In this document: positions 9,429 to 18,445 of the stretch, one piece after another
How the letters are laid out: every line of letters begins with the position of its first letter
Numbering within the stretch: the first letter of the stretch is position 1
From: Deltaproteobacteria bacterium
GTDB lineage: Bacteria; Desulfobacterota; Desulfomonilia; UBA1062
Direction of reading: 5' to 3'
Assembly (NCBI GenBank): GCA_029574005.1
Contig: JAKQBR010000113.1
Location: forward strand, 1-32,600
DNA: 32,600 bases
Notes under the pieces: model-generated
Databases searched by the model: none
Seen by the model: only the letters and a program-made list of their open reading frames with translations
Told to the model about the DNA's origin: nothing
Program-made: the position numbers and the translations under genes

Positions 9429-11147
9429 TCAATAATCACGGACCTCCCCTTTCCGGTCTTGGTCGGCACTCAACTGGAGGAGATAATACGTATCATTCGT
9501 CCAGAGGGTCCGCACATCCAGGCGTGCCTTTCTCAGCAAATCGATTTTGTCTTTGTCATCCGCGAGGCAATAAGGCGCAATGCGGCCATCCCGAATCTGT
9601 TGGATAAATTCCCGAGAATACGGGAAATACCGAATCCTTGAGGCCGGATTGAGCTTCCGTATGCCATAGTTCAGTTCACCAAAATCATCCACGATGATGG
9701 TGCGTTTGCCCGTATAGAAATCAAACCCGTATGAGCACATCTTGAATTGATATATCTCGGCGTTGCCGGGCACATACTGGCGGATGGCACGCACCACGGG
9801 CAGAGCCGAACGTATCGGGGTCATGATTTTCTCAGCGGGGAAGACACTGCTGGCGAGGAAGATAGCCGCGAGCAGATAGATCGTGGCAAACCAACCTTGT
9901 TTTAAGGAACTCCTCACCAGACCGGGTAAGAACGTGAGCAGAATGAGCGGGATCATGGGCCAAACGAGCAGTGGCCAGGATGACTGGGGAAAAGCCTTGT
10001 CTTTCATCAGCGTCAATGGTGATGTAATCCCGATAATGAGGATCAGCGATTGCAGGATAGGGGACACGTACATGAACCACCTTTGTCCCGACGCACCTTG
10101 TTCGTACGCGTCATATTCCCGGAAAACAAAGGACAGCATCACGGCCAGTGGCGGGAACAGCGGGGCGATATAAGGGATCAACTTGGATGAAGAGCACGAA
10201 AAGAAGAGCAGGATGAATCCAACCCAGATGGAAAGAAACAGGAATTCGTTTTTGCCTTTGTCGATCGATCCTCCCGCTCCGTTTTTTCTATTCCCAAGCC
10301 GAGCCTCGGGCAGGAACCCCAGCCATGGCACGATACCGCCGATGACAATGGGGATAAAGTAGAGGAATGGTTTATAGCGGCCATGGATGGTGGTGGTATA
10401 GCGCAGGAAATGTTCGTGCACGAAGAAAAACCAGAAAAAATCGGGGTTAGCCCGCTGCACGAGTATGAGCCACGGAAGACTGACCGCCAGCATGAGAGCG
10501 ATGCCCACCGGCGATATGAGCCGCACGATATCCCTCCAGCGCCTCGAAAAGGCGAGCCACAGGAACAGGATGCCGAAGGGAAATACGATGCCGATCAGTC
10601 CCTTGGTGAGAAAGGCCAGGGCACTTGCCAGATAGAGTAGGTACAGCCAGCGTTTCCGGACAGGACTTTCCGTGAAATACACATATCCGGACCAGACAGC
10701 CACGCATACAAAAAAGGCTAGGGGCATATCCAGGACATGGATATGGCCTATGGAAAAATGGAAGATACAGGTACTGAGGATGGCCGCGGCATACAGACCG
10801 GTTTCCCGGTCACGCAGCCGGGAAGCCATCCAAAAGGCCAGAAGAATCAGCCCCCAGGCCGAAAGGCCCGCGGACAGCCGCGAGGCAAAGGCGTTCTGGC
10901 CGAATATCCGGAAGGCCAAGGCCGTGGCCCAGTAATCCAGGACCGGTTTTTCGAAATAGTCCACGCCTTTCAGATGCGGGGAAATATAATCTGAGCTGGC
11001 GATCATTTCGCTGGGAATGGCGCTGTAGCGTCCCTCGTCCGGCTCCATGAGCGGCATGACCGGCAGCAGCACGATATACAGGATCAAAGGCACGACCAGC
11101 AGGACCGTATACGGATGCAAAATCAGGCGCGGCAGTTTCTTGATCAT
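9429..11147 (-). CDS. Second ArnT/PMT-like membrane glycosyltransferase
   Basis: A 572-residue paralogue of the gene at 6302-7966, with the clearer ArnT signature: PLMEPDEGRYSAIPSEM (the DE..RY pair), SSDYISPHL and YFEKPVLDYW in the first periplasmic loop, and H-I-H-V-L-D-M-P near residue 145. Many hydrophobic helices are followed by a soluble C-terminal part with DFYTGKRTIIVDD. It should transfer a sugar from a polyprenyl-phosphate donor outside the inner membrane. Start: the ATG at 11147 (MIKKLPRLILH) is preferred. A TTG 42 bases upstream is possible but has no ribosome-binding site; the ATG itself has only a distant GGAGG, so the start is uncertain. It stands alone, upstream of the GT2 cassette promoter. 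Confidence 0.87.
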   Translation of the reverse strand: MIKKLPRLILHPYTVLLVVPLILYIVLLPVMPLMEPDEGRYSAIPSEMIASSDYISPHLKGVDYFEKPVLDYWATALAFRIFGQNAFASRLSAGLSAWGLILLAFWMASRLRDRETGLYAAAILSTCIFHFSIGHIHVLDMPLAFFVCVAVWSGYVYFTESPVRKRWLYLLYLASALAFLTKGLIGIVFPFGILFLWLAFSRRWRDIVRLISPVGIALMLAVSLPWLILVQRANPDFFWFFFVHEHFLRYTTTIHGRYKPFLYFIPIVIGGIVPWLGFLPEARLGNRKNGAGGSIDKGKNEFLFLSIWVGFILLFFSCSSSKLIPYIAPLFPPLAVMLSFVFREYDAYEQGASGQRWFMYVSPILQSLILIIGITSPLTLMKDKAFPQSSWPLLVWPMIPLILLTFLPGLVRSSLKQGWFATIYLLAAIFLASSVFPAEKIMTPIRSALPVVRAIRQYVPGNAEIYQFKMCSYGFDFYTGKRTIIVDDFGELNYGIRKLNPASRIRYFPYSREFIQQIRDGRIAPYCLADDKDKIDLLRKARLDVRTLWTNDTYYLLQLSADQDRKGEVRDY

Positions 11148-11217
11148 GCGTATTGTTTTCCCAGCCTCCCGCGTTTTGTCAAGTGACAAAGCGGTAATGC
11201 CGGCTCACACCCCGCCT

Positions 11218-11500
11218 TTACCGCGGCACCGCCAGCCTGGAGGTGGCATCCTTCCGAAACTGCTGATCGTCCCCCTTTTCGAGGTACAGATGCGTGTCGC
11301 GCTGGCGGATGTAGAAGCCGGAACTGCTCGCGGATTCGAAGGATGTCCATTTTTTGTCCGCCAGGCCGGAAACCATGCGGAAGGTGGCGTTTTTGGAATC
11401 CGTCATCCTGTGCCCGCGCCGGCACGGGTAGGTTGTCTCGGACGCACAGATAATGACCGAGGTGCTTCACGGATTCGAATGAGCTTCGGGTGCCATAGGG
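11218..11500 (-). pseudogene. Remnant of an AbfB (arabinose-binding, CBM42-like) domain
   Basis: Two frames on the minus strand together encode about 90 residues of AbfB beta-trefoil repeats. The upstream frame reads TRSSFESVKHLGHYLCVRD. The other, from 11406, reads NATFRMVSGLADKKWTSFES, then SSGFYIRQRDTHLYLEKGDD, QQFRKDATSRLAVPR and a stop. The repeated SFES...G.Y.R pattern and ATFR..SGLAD are hallmarks of the family. A frameshift lies near 11410 between AQDD and the second frame. No rest of a carbohydrate-active enzyme is found upstream, so this is the tail of a lost gene. Confidence 0.7.
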
Positions 11501-12070
11501 GACACCCTTTATATAGTTACATTTCATATGAGTGGACAATTTAAATAGTGAGATGAAGAGTAAGTCCCCATCGTTTCCCGCCTATGGGTAGCTCCCCTAT
11601 TACCGCTTGCCATTACAACGAGCGCCTCCCTTGTCCTGTTCGGTCGCGTGCCTGTCTATTCAGCATCATAGATCTCAGGCGATGAACGCCAACAGCTTGC
11701 CGTGGGTGCTTCGTGTCTTCAGGCGGTGGTTTTCGATGTTCCTGCCTGCACTTTATCTATGCGAAATTATTATGGTCCAAGGACGCGGATCTGTCAACAC
11801 CCCCATCACTCCAGGGATCTGTGTGGGGAAGAGAGCCTATTTCTTCCCCCCTTGACTTTCCTTATCATGGAGGCTCATGGTGGTGAAACAGGTTTTAACA
11901 CCCCTTGCACTCTGCCGCCGCTGTCCTCACCAGTCGGCTGCGTATGGCGATGGACTCCGCCGAGCGGCCCTCTTTCATGGACCATCGTTCAATCTCTTCA
12001 ACACTATCTGATGCGAATAGTCCTGATTCAAGATATTACCCTTTGATTTTTTCCTTTCTTATAATGTCCC
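11501..12070. other. Gene-free stretch, nothing recognised
   Basis: Between the AbfB remnant and the SGNH hydrolase I see no convincing reading frame on either strand and no strong terminator. The short frames have no ribosome-binding site and no protein-like composition. The stretch may hold decayed upstream parts of the AbfB gene that are no longer recognisable. Confidence 0.5.
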
Positions 12071-13402
12071 TTATCGGGAATCACCATCCACACGCAACGA
12101 CTTGTCCTGGAGATGGCGTGTATAGAAGGTCCAAGCCATGGCCATGGGGGTCCAGTCCTGTACCGTGCGGGGATCGACCGGATCCTGGCAGATCGAGTCC
12201 TGTTTCCAGACCGCCACCTCGTCCACCATGGGGATGGTCGTACCATAAAAATCATTGATGCCCCTGATGATGACATTGGCAAGGCAGGCATAGCCGGTGC
12301 TGGAGGGGTGCATGCCGTCCAGGCTGAAGAGCCCTCCGGTGGCGTAATCGGCGCGCACCGTGATATCGCTTAGGGTCCCGTCGGCATACTGGAGGCGTCG
12401 GCCGGTCTTGTGGATGTCGCTGAAAAGGGCATGCATATCGATAAGGGCCCAGCCTTGTTCCTTGGCGGTGCGGGCGATTTTTTCATTGAGCTGGACGATG
12501 ACGGATCTGATCTTTTCGATCTCGGCCGGCGTGAGCGCCTCTTCGTCGCTCCGGGTCTCCTTGATAAAGAACGGAACCAGGCTGCCCGGCGTGACCGGTC
12601 CGGTCACCCTGTTAAAGGGATTGCCCACGGGCTGGAAGAAAGGGGCGACCGTTACATCAGGGATATTGATCAGGACCACCCCCTTGACCGAAGGGGTGGC
12701 CTTGATCTGTTCCACCATCCGGTCGAAGGTCGCGCACCAGAAATCAACCGGCACCACGAGCTTGCTGGTGCCCGAAACCGCCGAAATGAAGACGTCGTTA
12801 TTTCCGATCCATATGGTCAGGAAGGTGGGATTGCGCTTCAGGGCTTGATAGACCTCGGGCTCGAAGCGTTTTCTCACATGGCCGCCCAGGGTGGCGGTCA
12901 TATAGGGGCTGAAGAATTCCATGCATTTGATGAGCAGGCTCTCGGGCGACCTATACACCGCCAGGTTCCAGTCCAAGATCTGGCTCATGGTGGCCCCGGA
13001 TATGCCGAAATTGTTGATATTGTCCTGTCTGCTGTCCACCCGCCGCGGGAACATGAGCCCCTGGACATAAGAAAACATATTGATGCGCTTATCCTTGATG
13101 GCGTCCTCGATATTGGGAAAACCGCATCCCGGGAACTTCATGAGGGGCTGGTTGAATCCGGTCCCCATCTGCCGGGCGATCTGGGCCGGGAAGCTCCAGT
13201 ACTGCCGGCTTTCCTCAACGTTCAAGGCCTGGCAACCCTGGGTGAGGCTGTCGCCAATAGCGCAATAGGTCTGAAAGAGCGCCTGTTGCTGTTCTTTGGT
13301 CAAGATTTGGACGTCTGGGCGGGCGGGGTTTTCCACGGCCGGCAAGGTGAGCGGAAGTATGCAGAGAATGCTAATGCCAATAAAAATACGACGCATCGTC
13401 AT
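12071..13402 (-). CDS. Secreted SGNH/GDSL-family hydrolase
   Basis: A 443-residue exported esterase/lipase-like protein. A signal peptide (MTMRRIFIGISILCILPLTL) is followed by block I CAIGDSLTQG with the nucleophile Ser, block II FGISGATM with the oxyanion Gly, block III WIGNND with the oxyanion Asn, and block V LDGMHPSSTGY with the catalytic Asp and His. All four S-G-N-H positions are therefore kept. It is longer than simple GDSL esterases because of large inserts between blocks. Substrate unknown. Start: ATG at 13402 lies 6 bases after AGGAGG; an in-frame ATG further upstream lacks such a site. It stands alone behind its own promoter. Confidence 0.85.
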   Translation of the reverse strand: MTMRRIFIGISILCILPLTLPAVENPARPDVQILTKEQQQALFQTYCAIGDSLTQGCQALNVEESRQYWSFPAQIARQMGTGFNQPLMKFPGCGFPNIEDAIKDKRINMFSYVQGLMFPRRVDSRQDNINNFGISGATMSQILDWNLAVYRSPESLLIKCMEFFSPYMTATLGGHVRKRFEPEVYQALKRNPTFLTIWIGNNDVFISAVSGTSKLVVPVDFWCATFDRMVEQIKATPSVKGVVLINIPDVTVAPFFQPVGNPFNRVTGPVTPGSLVPFFIKETRSDEEALTPAEIEKIRSVIVQLNEKIARTAKEQGWALIDMHALFSDIHKTGRRLQYADGTLSDITVRADYATGGLFSLDGMHPSSTGYACLANVIIRGINDFYGTTIPMVDEVAVWKQDSICQDPVDPRTVQDWTPMAMAWTFYTRHLQDKSLRVDGDSR

Positions 13403-13460
13403 AAAAGACCTCCTCATGAAGTTGCCATCTGTCATGGGCAATCCTTTTTATTGAGTCATG

Positions 13461-13490
13461 ATTATACTCCGAGGATACTTGAAGAACCAA
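13461..13490 (-). promoter_or_regulatory. Promoter of the SGNH hydrolase gene
   Basis: A perfect -10 box TATAAT (13461-13466, minus strand) lies 18 bases downstream of TTGGTT (13485-13490), in an AT-rich patch about 60 bases upstream of the ATG. Confidence 0.6.
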
Positions 13491-13780
13491 TAGAAAATTG
13501 ATAAAAAGACATATTTAGTTAATAAATACATATGTTGAGGAAGATTAAAAACGAGGTTGGCCGCTAAAGGCTCGTGCGCTGTGCAGGCGATTATAAGATG
13601 AGCAGAAAAATGGAATCGGCAATAATGAACATGATGTCAGAGTCAGAAGCGAACGCAAAAGAGGAAAGGGGCCGGATGGGGACGGGAATGAAAAAACCGT
13701 AATTGACGGATCGAACAGCCCCTCAACCGTTTTGCCGGAATAAGACCGGAGCAATGAAGAAGCATGAAAGGAAAACCCCG

Positions 13781-13806
13781 CCTCCCCCATTCAAAGGGGG
13801 GCGAGG
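13781..13806. repeat. GC-rich hairpin element in a gene-free spacer
   Basis: CCTCCCCC and GGGGGGCGAGG face each other around ATTCAAA. Hairpins of this composition are common dispersed intergenic repeats in related genomes. The flanking spacer 13491-13854 holds no other recognisable gene. Lying just past the 3' end of the START-domain gene, it might also end transcription, but no T-run follows. Confidence 0.45.
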
Positions 13807-13854
13807 TCAGGTTTCCCCGCGCAGGGGGAATCATAGGCGGATCAGGGGCGTAAC

Positions 13855-14631
13855 CTATTTGGCTTTCGCGGAAGCGAGCAGTTTCTGTACCTCGGGCAGT
13901 TTCAAGGCGTCTTCCATGTAGTAGCGCAGCTCGGAGGGCCACTGCGTCTGGGTGATATAGCCCTTGGAGTGCTTGTACTTGTCCTCTTTGGCCAGCTTGC
14001 GGATATTCTTGAAGGTCATGCTGCCATAGTTCCGCATGCCCCAGTTGATGACCGGCTTGGGTATGTTGTTGCCGATGGCGCCGCCCGGGAGCATCATCAT
14101 CTGGTAGAAGACCAGGCAGCGGTTCTCGTCGATGGGCTTGATCATCCACTCCATTTCACAGAACGGAAGACGCACGATGCCGGGGGTCTCGGGCATGTCG
14201 TTCTTGTCCACCTCGACCTTGACCAACGTTTCGCCGGTCTTCTTTTCGATGAAGAACCTCAGCGTGCCGTAGCCGTCGCGGTCTCCAACCGGCCAGGGGG
14301 CGCCCTGCAGCAGGTAGGCGCAGTAGACATCCGGGGAAGGCGTGCAGAAACTGCCGCTGGCCGGTTGCGCCTTCTTCGACAGGAAGAGGACCTTCAGGTA
14401 GGCGTCCCACGTGCGCATCATGTTCTCGATGTTCTGGGCCGAGGAGTCGATGATCCCTACGCACAGGCCTTCCTTCAAGACGACGCGCGAATTGTCGCGC
14501 ACGTAACCGACCATGCGGTCGCCCTCGTCGAACTTGACCCAGGGGCCGACCTTGGCCGGTTCAGCGGCGCACAGCGATGTGGCGAAAAAGACCAGGGCCA
14601 AAACCATACCGATCGTTCTACTTCTTCTCAT
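13855..14631 (-). CDS. Secreted START-domain protein (lipid-binding fold)
   Basis: A 258-residue protein with a signal peptide (MRRSRTIGMVLALVFFATSLCAAE, cleavage near residue 24) and one START-like helix-grip domain over nearly all the rest. Family marks are VYCAYLLQGAPWPVGDRDGY, the strand VKVEVDK, then PGIVRLPFCEMEWMIKPID, and the C-terminal LPGGAIGNNIPKPVINWG before a long helix. START domains bind lipids or hydrophobic ligands in a deep pocket; an exported version could carry lipids in the periplasm, but no ligand can be named. The ATG at 14631 is preceded by AAGGAGA at good spacing; the frame upstream is shadow. Single gene. Confidence 0.8.
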   Translation of the reverse strand: MRRSRTIGMVLALVFFATSLCAAEPAKVGPWVKFDEGDRMVGYVRDNSRVVLKEGLCVGIIDSSAQNIENMMRTWDAYLKVLFLSKKAQPASGSFCTPSPDVYCAYLLQGAPWPVGDRDGYGTLRFFIEKKTGETLVKVEVDKNDMPETPGIVRLPFCEMEWMIKPIDENRCLVFYQMMMLPGGAIGNNIPKPVINWGMRNYGSMTFKNIRKLAKEDKYKHSKGYITQTQWPSELRYYMEDALKLPEVQKLLASAKAK

Positions 14632-15018
14632 ACCAGTTCTCCTTTTATCTCGATGTCTTTGTTTTCGCGTCTCCAGAGGCATCGCGCGCGGAGCTCCACG
14701 CAAACGTATCACTATGACGTGATGTCCCCGATCTGTAGCAACTCACTGTCGCCCGCGAATACCCTCTTTAACTAAGAAGTATCTAAGTTATTAGCATGGG
14801 TCTAACGCATTTATTATGGATGGTCAATGGATTTCATAAAATTTTCACAGCCCCGGGTATATCATACGAGAAAACAAATGATTATGCGCAGAGATGCCGT
14901 CTCGTCCGTGTCATGGCGGGAACAGGTGATGGATTGCGGTGTCTGCCTCTGAACCGAGGAGGTAGTGCAAGAGAAAACGGGCGACCGGGGTGTAGGTATC
15001 TTGGCGGCCGGGGCTAAG

Positions 15019-15078
15019 GGGGCCAGGGATCACTTTTTGCCTTTATCGGTGATCGTGCAAGAAGCTGAACCTGGCCCC
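15019..15078. repeat. Nested inverted repeat
   Basis: GGGGCCAGG (15019-15027) and CCTGGCCCC (15070-15078) are perfect 9-bp arms. Inside them GATCAC (15028-15033) and GTGATC (15049-15054) form a second hairpin. The element starts less than 20 bases past the YchJ stop and could act as its terminator, though no T-run follows. The rest of 14632-15018 holds no recognisable gene. Confidence 0.5.
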
Positions 15079-15095
15079 ACAAGAAATCGACAGAG

Positions 15096-15587
15096 CTAAT
15101 CCACCCCGCAGCACTTCTTGAACTTCTTGCCGCTGCCGCAGGGGCAGGGCTCGTTGCGTCCTGTCTTGGGGGTGTCGCGTCTGACGGTTTGGGGTTTCAC
15201 ACGTGTGCCGTCCTTGAAATACCAGCGGCCTTCGTGTTTCTCGAAGAGGGCGCGTTCATGGTGGGCGAACCTGCGGCCCTTGGCATCGGCGTAATGGGCA
15301 ATGAACTCGACCTCGCCCGTGTCGTCATCCTGGCCGCCGGCACGGGTTTCGAGGATCTCGAGGCGGTCCCAGACCGAGCGCTCGGCCCAGGCCCGTGTGG
15401 TGTCGGCGTCATAATCCGCGCGATGATCGGGGTGGGTGGTTTCCAAGAGGTAATCAAGCTCCATCTTCGCATAGGCCGAATAGCGCGCCCGCATCACCTG
15501 CTCGGCGCAGAGCGTCTGGGCGCCCTTGTGCAGCGGCTCGCAGCACTCGGCATACGGTCTTGTCGATCCGCACGGACATTCGCTCAT
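15096..15587 (-). CDS. ychJ: YchJ-family (UPF0225) SEC-C motif protein
   Basis: A 163-residue protein with a Cys-rich zinc-binding SEC-C motif at each end: [17 protein letters not shown] at residues 4-20 and [17 protein letters not shown] at the C-terminus. Between them lies the NTF2-like YchJ domain ([20 protein letters not shown]). This is the usual YchJ layout. Function is not settled; SEC-C motifs bind zinc and often contact SecB or ribosomes. The ATG at 15587 follows AAGGAG. The longer frame upstream runs back over the neighbouring divergent gene and is not coding. Confidence 0.87.
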   Translation of the reverse strand: MSECPCGSTRPYAECCEPLHKGAQTLCAEQVMRARYSAYAKMELDYLLETTHPDHRADYDADTTRAWAERSVWDRLEILETRAGGQDDDTGEVEFIAHYADAKGRRFAHHERALFEKHEGRWYFKDGTRVKPQTVRRDTPKTGRNEPCPCGSGKKFKKCCGVD

Positions 15588-15723
15588 GGTGTGCTCCTTG
15601 TCTTCAGTAATTGTCTGCAGAGTTCTTAACCCGATTTGATGGGCCCTCACAAGGTTTTTTTCTTTGCATAGCGTGAGCTTATACCGTAGATCGGTGAACA
15701 TTACGCCAGGAAAGGATGCGCAC

Positions 15724-16272
15724 ATGGAAACAGGCATACCGCTGCCGGCAATCGGCGATCTTTCCCCTGATCTCCAGGGCGTGGTCAAGGGCTTCCCCTT
15801 GAACGTGATCCTCATGATGGCCAATGCGCCGGCCAGCACCAAGGCCCTGGTGGGTTTCGCGAATACCATCCTGTTTCAGAGCCGGCTCGATGCCCGGCAG
15901 CGCGAGATCGCCGTGCTGCGCGTGGCCCATGTAACCCGGTCCCCTTATGAATGGGCGCAGCACGTCAACCTGGCCACGGCCGTGGGCGTCAGCGCGCGGG
16001 AGATGGAGATCATCCGCTCTGAGGAGCCCGTGGCCTCGCTGGACGATGACGGCAACCTCCTGTGCCGCGTGGCCGACGAGATCAGCCGGGACGTGCGGCT
16101 GAGCGACGAGGGCCTGCGCCTGATCCTGGCACGCTACGGGGTGCGGGAGGCCACGGAGCTGATCCTGTGCGTGAGCTACTTCAACATGATCAGCCGCTTC
16201 CTGGAATCCACGCGCGTGCCGCTCGAGGACCAGCCCGTCCTTGACTGGCTCAAGGGCAACCCTAGCGGTTAG
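15724..16272 (+). CDS. Carboxymuconolactone decarboxylase-like protein
   Basis: A 182-residue, mainly helical protein of the AhpD/CMD superfamily. The core [30 protein letters not shown] contains the conserved Arg-Glu pair and the YEW..H motif. The CxxC pair that makes AhpD a peroxidase partner is absent (VTRSP instead), so a thiol-peroxidase role is unlikely. The subgroup is widely annotated but has no settled reaction. AGGAAAGG lies before the ATG; an in-frame ATG 60 bases upstream is less likely. It is divergent from ychJ. Confidence 0.8.
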   Translation: METGIPLPAIGDLSPDLQGVVKGFPLNVILMMANAPASTKALVGFANTILFQSRLDARQREIAVLRVAHVTRSPYEWAQHVNLATAVGVSAREMEIIRSEEPVASLDDDGNLLCRVADEISRDVRLSDEGLRLILARYGVREATELILCVSYFNMISRFLESTRVPLEDQPVLDWLKGNPSG

Positions 16273-16310
16273 ATAGTTATAATTTGTTTCTCAGGTTCAA
16301 GAACTTAGGT

Positions 16311-16331
16311 TATAATGAATTCACAATTCAT
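16311..16331 (+). promoter_or_regulatory. -10 box overlapped by a perfect palindrome (candidate operator)
   Basis: TATAAT (16311-16316) is joined to the perfect inverted repeat ATGAATT-CAC-AATTCAT (16315-16331), which would cover the transcription start of the carboxylesterase gene. The -35 region is weak (TTTCTC at 18 bases), as expected for a regulated promoter. The regulator is unknown. Confidence 0.45.
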
Positions 16332-16354
16332 GTCATCGTGAAAGGGGAGTGGGG

Positions 16355-18115
16355 ATGAAGAGACGGTGTGTCGTTATTCTCGTCTGTTTTCTGGTGGTTG
16401 CGGTGTTCGGGTGCAACTCGAGCGACAAGGACGAGGCTCGCTCCGGTTCGAGCGCAGCCGTCACTTCCTCCGAAGGAAAATCCGGGGCAGACGATGCCGA
16501 CAGTCTGGTCGTAGCCACCCGGTACGGCCTTTTGGAGGGCATGCGCGAAGACAATGTCGTGGTCTTCAAGGGTATCCCGTATGCCAAACCGCCGGTGGGG
16601 GAACTCCGTTTTCACTCCCCCGAGGAACCGGATGCCTGGCAGGGCGTGCGCCCGGCCAAGACATACGGGGCGGGCTGCGCGCAGATGCCCCTCATCAGCG
16701 CGGTCGGTGACATCGCCCTGGGCGACACTGAAGGCGAGTGCGAGGACTGCCTGTTCCTGAACGTCTGGACCCCGTCTTTGGAGCACAAGAAACGTCCGGT
16801 CATGGTCTGGATCCACGGCGGCGCCGCCTTTTACGGCAGCGGATCGCAGCCCTTTTACCGGGGCAGCCTCCTGTGCGAAAAGGGCGATGTCGTGGTGGTC
16901 TCGTTCAATTATCGCCTGGGGGTCTTCGGCAACCTGACCCATCCCGGCTTGAAGGATGAGTACGGTCATGTCGGCAATTGGGGGCTCTTGGATATGATCG
17001 CGGCCCTGAAATGGGTCAGGTCCAATATCGAGGCCTTCGGCGGCGATCCGGACAACGTGACCATCTTCGGCGAGTCCGCCGGCGCCTGGGCCGTCTGCGT
17101 GCTGCTCATATCGCCCGAGACCTGGAACACGGACGACGGCACGCGTCTGTTCAAACGGGCCATAGCCGAAAGTCCGGCCATCGAGCTGCGCACCCTGGAG
17201 GAGGCCGTAATCGACGCGAACCGGTTTGCATGGCGGGCCGGGTGCGCCGACAGCGACTTCGAATGCCTGAGGAGCCGCACCTTCAACCAGATCAGGTTGG
17301 CGGATGATATGTTTGCCGAGATCCTGTCGCCGATCCTCATGCCGCTCTTCTACGGCAACGCGGAGCTGAGGAGGTTCCTGGACTGGAACGTGCTGCCCGC
17401 CATCGACGGGGTGGTGATCCCCAAGACGCCCACCCAGGCCATCCAGGCCGGATGGACCAGGGATGTTCAATTGATCATCGGGACGAACGAGGAGGAGGCG
17501 GATGTGCTGGGCTGGATGCTGGAGGCCGTCCTGCCGCACTACAAGATCATGGATTATATCGCGGCCATGGTGCCCGGAGAGCAGCCCGACGGCACACCGA
17601 AGGCCCAGGTGATGTATGATGCCTACCTCCAGGACATCCGCGACGACGATCTGTCGTATCCGGGCTTGCGGGTCTTCGGGAATATCCTGTCCGACTATAT
17701 CTTCAGGATCAAGGCCATCAAGTACGCCCAGATGCACAAGGCCGCCGGCGGCGATACGTACATGTACCAGTTCGTGTTCCCGCTCTTTGGCGATCAGACC
17801 TTCCATGTCACGGAGGTGCCGTATGTCTTCGGCCAGTTGAAATTCCCGGGGCTGGCCGGAGAGGTCTTCGACTACAACGCCTATCCGGCCGCGGTGCGCC
17901 TCAGGGACGCCGTACAGGATGCCTGGCTGAACTTCGCGCGCACGGGCGTCCCCGCTATCGATACCGCGGACATGAACGTGGCCTGGCCGCAATACGACGC
18001 GACCGATCGCAGGACCATGATCCTGAGTAAGGAGCCGGAGATTGAGGCAGCGCCGAAAGAGTCCCGTAGAGCGGTTTGGGACGAGGTGCAGGCCTACTTC
18101 TACGGATTCGAGTGA
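16355..18115 (+). CDS. Lipoprotein type-B carboxylesterase
   Basis: A 586-residue alpha/beta-hydrolase of the carboxylesterase/cholinesterase type. The start is a lipoprotein signal (MKRRCVVILVCFLVVAVFGC) with the lipobox Cys at about residue 20, followed by a Ser/Gly/Asp-rich linker. Domain marks: VFKGIPYAKPPVGELRF, EDCLFLNVW, the oxyanion HGGAAF, nucleophile Ser241 in FGESAGAW, an acidic member in GTNEEEAD (about 379-381), and His484 in TFHVTEVPYVFG. It should hydrolyse carboxylic esters while anchored in the cell envelope. The ATG at 16355 has AGGGGAG upstream. It is preceded by a likely regulated promoter and followed by a hairpin. The physiological substrate is unknown. Confidence 0.9.
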   Translation: MKRRCVVILVCFLVVAVFGCNSSDKDEARSGSSAAVTSSEGKSGADDADSLVVATRYGLLEGMREDNVVVFKGIPYAKPPVGELRFHSPEEPDAWQGVRPAKTYGAGCAQMPLISAVGDIALGDTEGECEDCLFLNVWTPSLEHKKRPVMVWIHGGAAFYGSGSQPFYRGSLLCEKGDVVVVSFNYRLGVFGNLTHPGLKDEYGHVGNWGLLDMIAALKWVRSNIEAFGGDPDNVTIFGESAGAWAVCVLLISPETWNTDDGTRLFKRAIAESPAIELRTLEEAVIDANRFAWRAGCADSDFECLRSRTFNQIRLADDMFAEILSPILMPLFYGNAELRRFLDWNVLPAIDGVVIPKTPTQAIQAGWTRDVQLIIGTNEEEADVLGWMLEAVLPHYKIMDYIAAMVPGEQPDGTPKAQVMYDAYLQDIRDDDLSYPGLRVFGNILSDYIFRIKAIKYAQMHKAAGGDTYMYQFVFPLFGDQTFHVTEVPYVFGQLKFPGLAGEVFDYNAYPAAVRLRDAVQDAWLNFARTGVPAIDTADMNVAWPQYDATDRRTMILSKEPEIEAAPKESRRAVWDEVQAYFYGFE

Positions 18116-18163
18116 TGCGCGGGGATTAGAAAAACACTTCGCCGTGCGACGCCTGATTCAAGG

Positions 18164-18209
18164 GCCTGCCCCCCCTGCCCGGAGCCGGGGATGCAGGCAC
18201 TTTTGCTTT
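18164..18209 (+). terminator. Possible terminator after the carboxylesterase gene
   Basis: GCCTGC (18164-18169) and GCAGGC (18193-18198) pair around an inner CCCGG-AG-CCGGG hairpin, followed by a T-rich run (ACTTTTGCTTT). The stem has unpaired bases, so the call is moderate. The rest of 18116-18445 shows no convincing gene. Confidence 0.4.
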
Positions 18210-18445
18210 GGTTGCGGGCGAAGATCGAGGGATGGCGGAGGGGGGTGTCGCCAGGTCTTTCTTTGATGCCCTTCGTGGAGGCATCTTGAAATCGGTGGAT
18301 GATGATGTATTATGGATAAACGTTACCAGTGGAGAAGTATGCGTGAAGGGTGGAGCTTTGCTCATGACCTGCAATCCGTATAGGCGCGGGTTTACAGACC
18401 CGTGCGTGCGTTTATGGGTTGAAGACGGCTCGATGTGAAGGTGTT

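Noticed and set aside
12410-13501. 363-codon open frame on the plus strand
   Set aside because: Antisense to the SGNH hydrolase with all catalytic blocks; no start signal and no recognisable fold.
16328-17992. 554-codon open frame on the minus strand
   Set aside because: It lies antisense to the complete carboxylesterase gene, is rich in His, Asp, Gly and Arg as expected of a GC-rich shadow frame, and shows no domain or ribosome-binding site.
18208-18438. 76-codon frame upstream of the PsiE-like gene
   Set aside because: No domain, poor start signal, and it includes a hairpin-like GGGTTTACAGACCC stretch typical of non-coding repeats.
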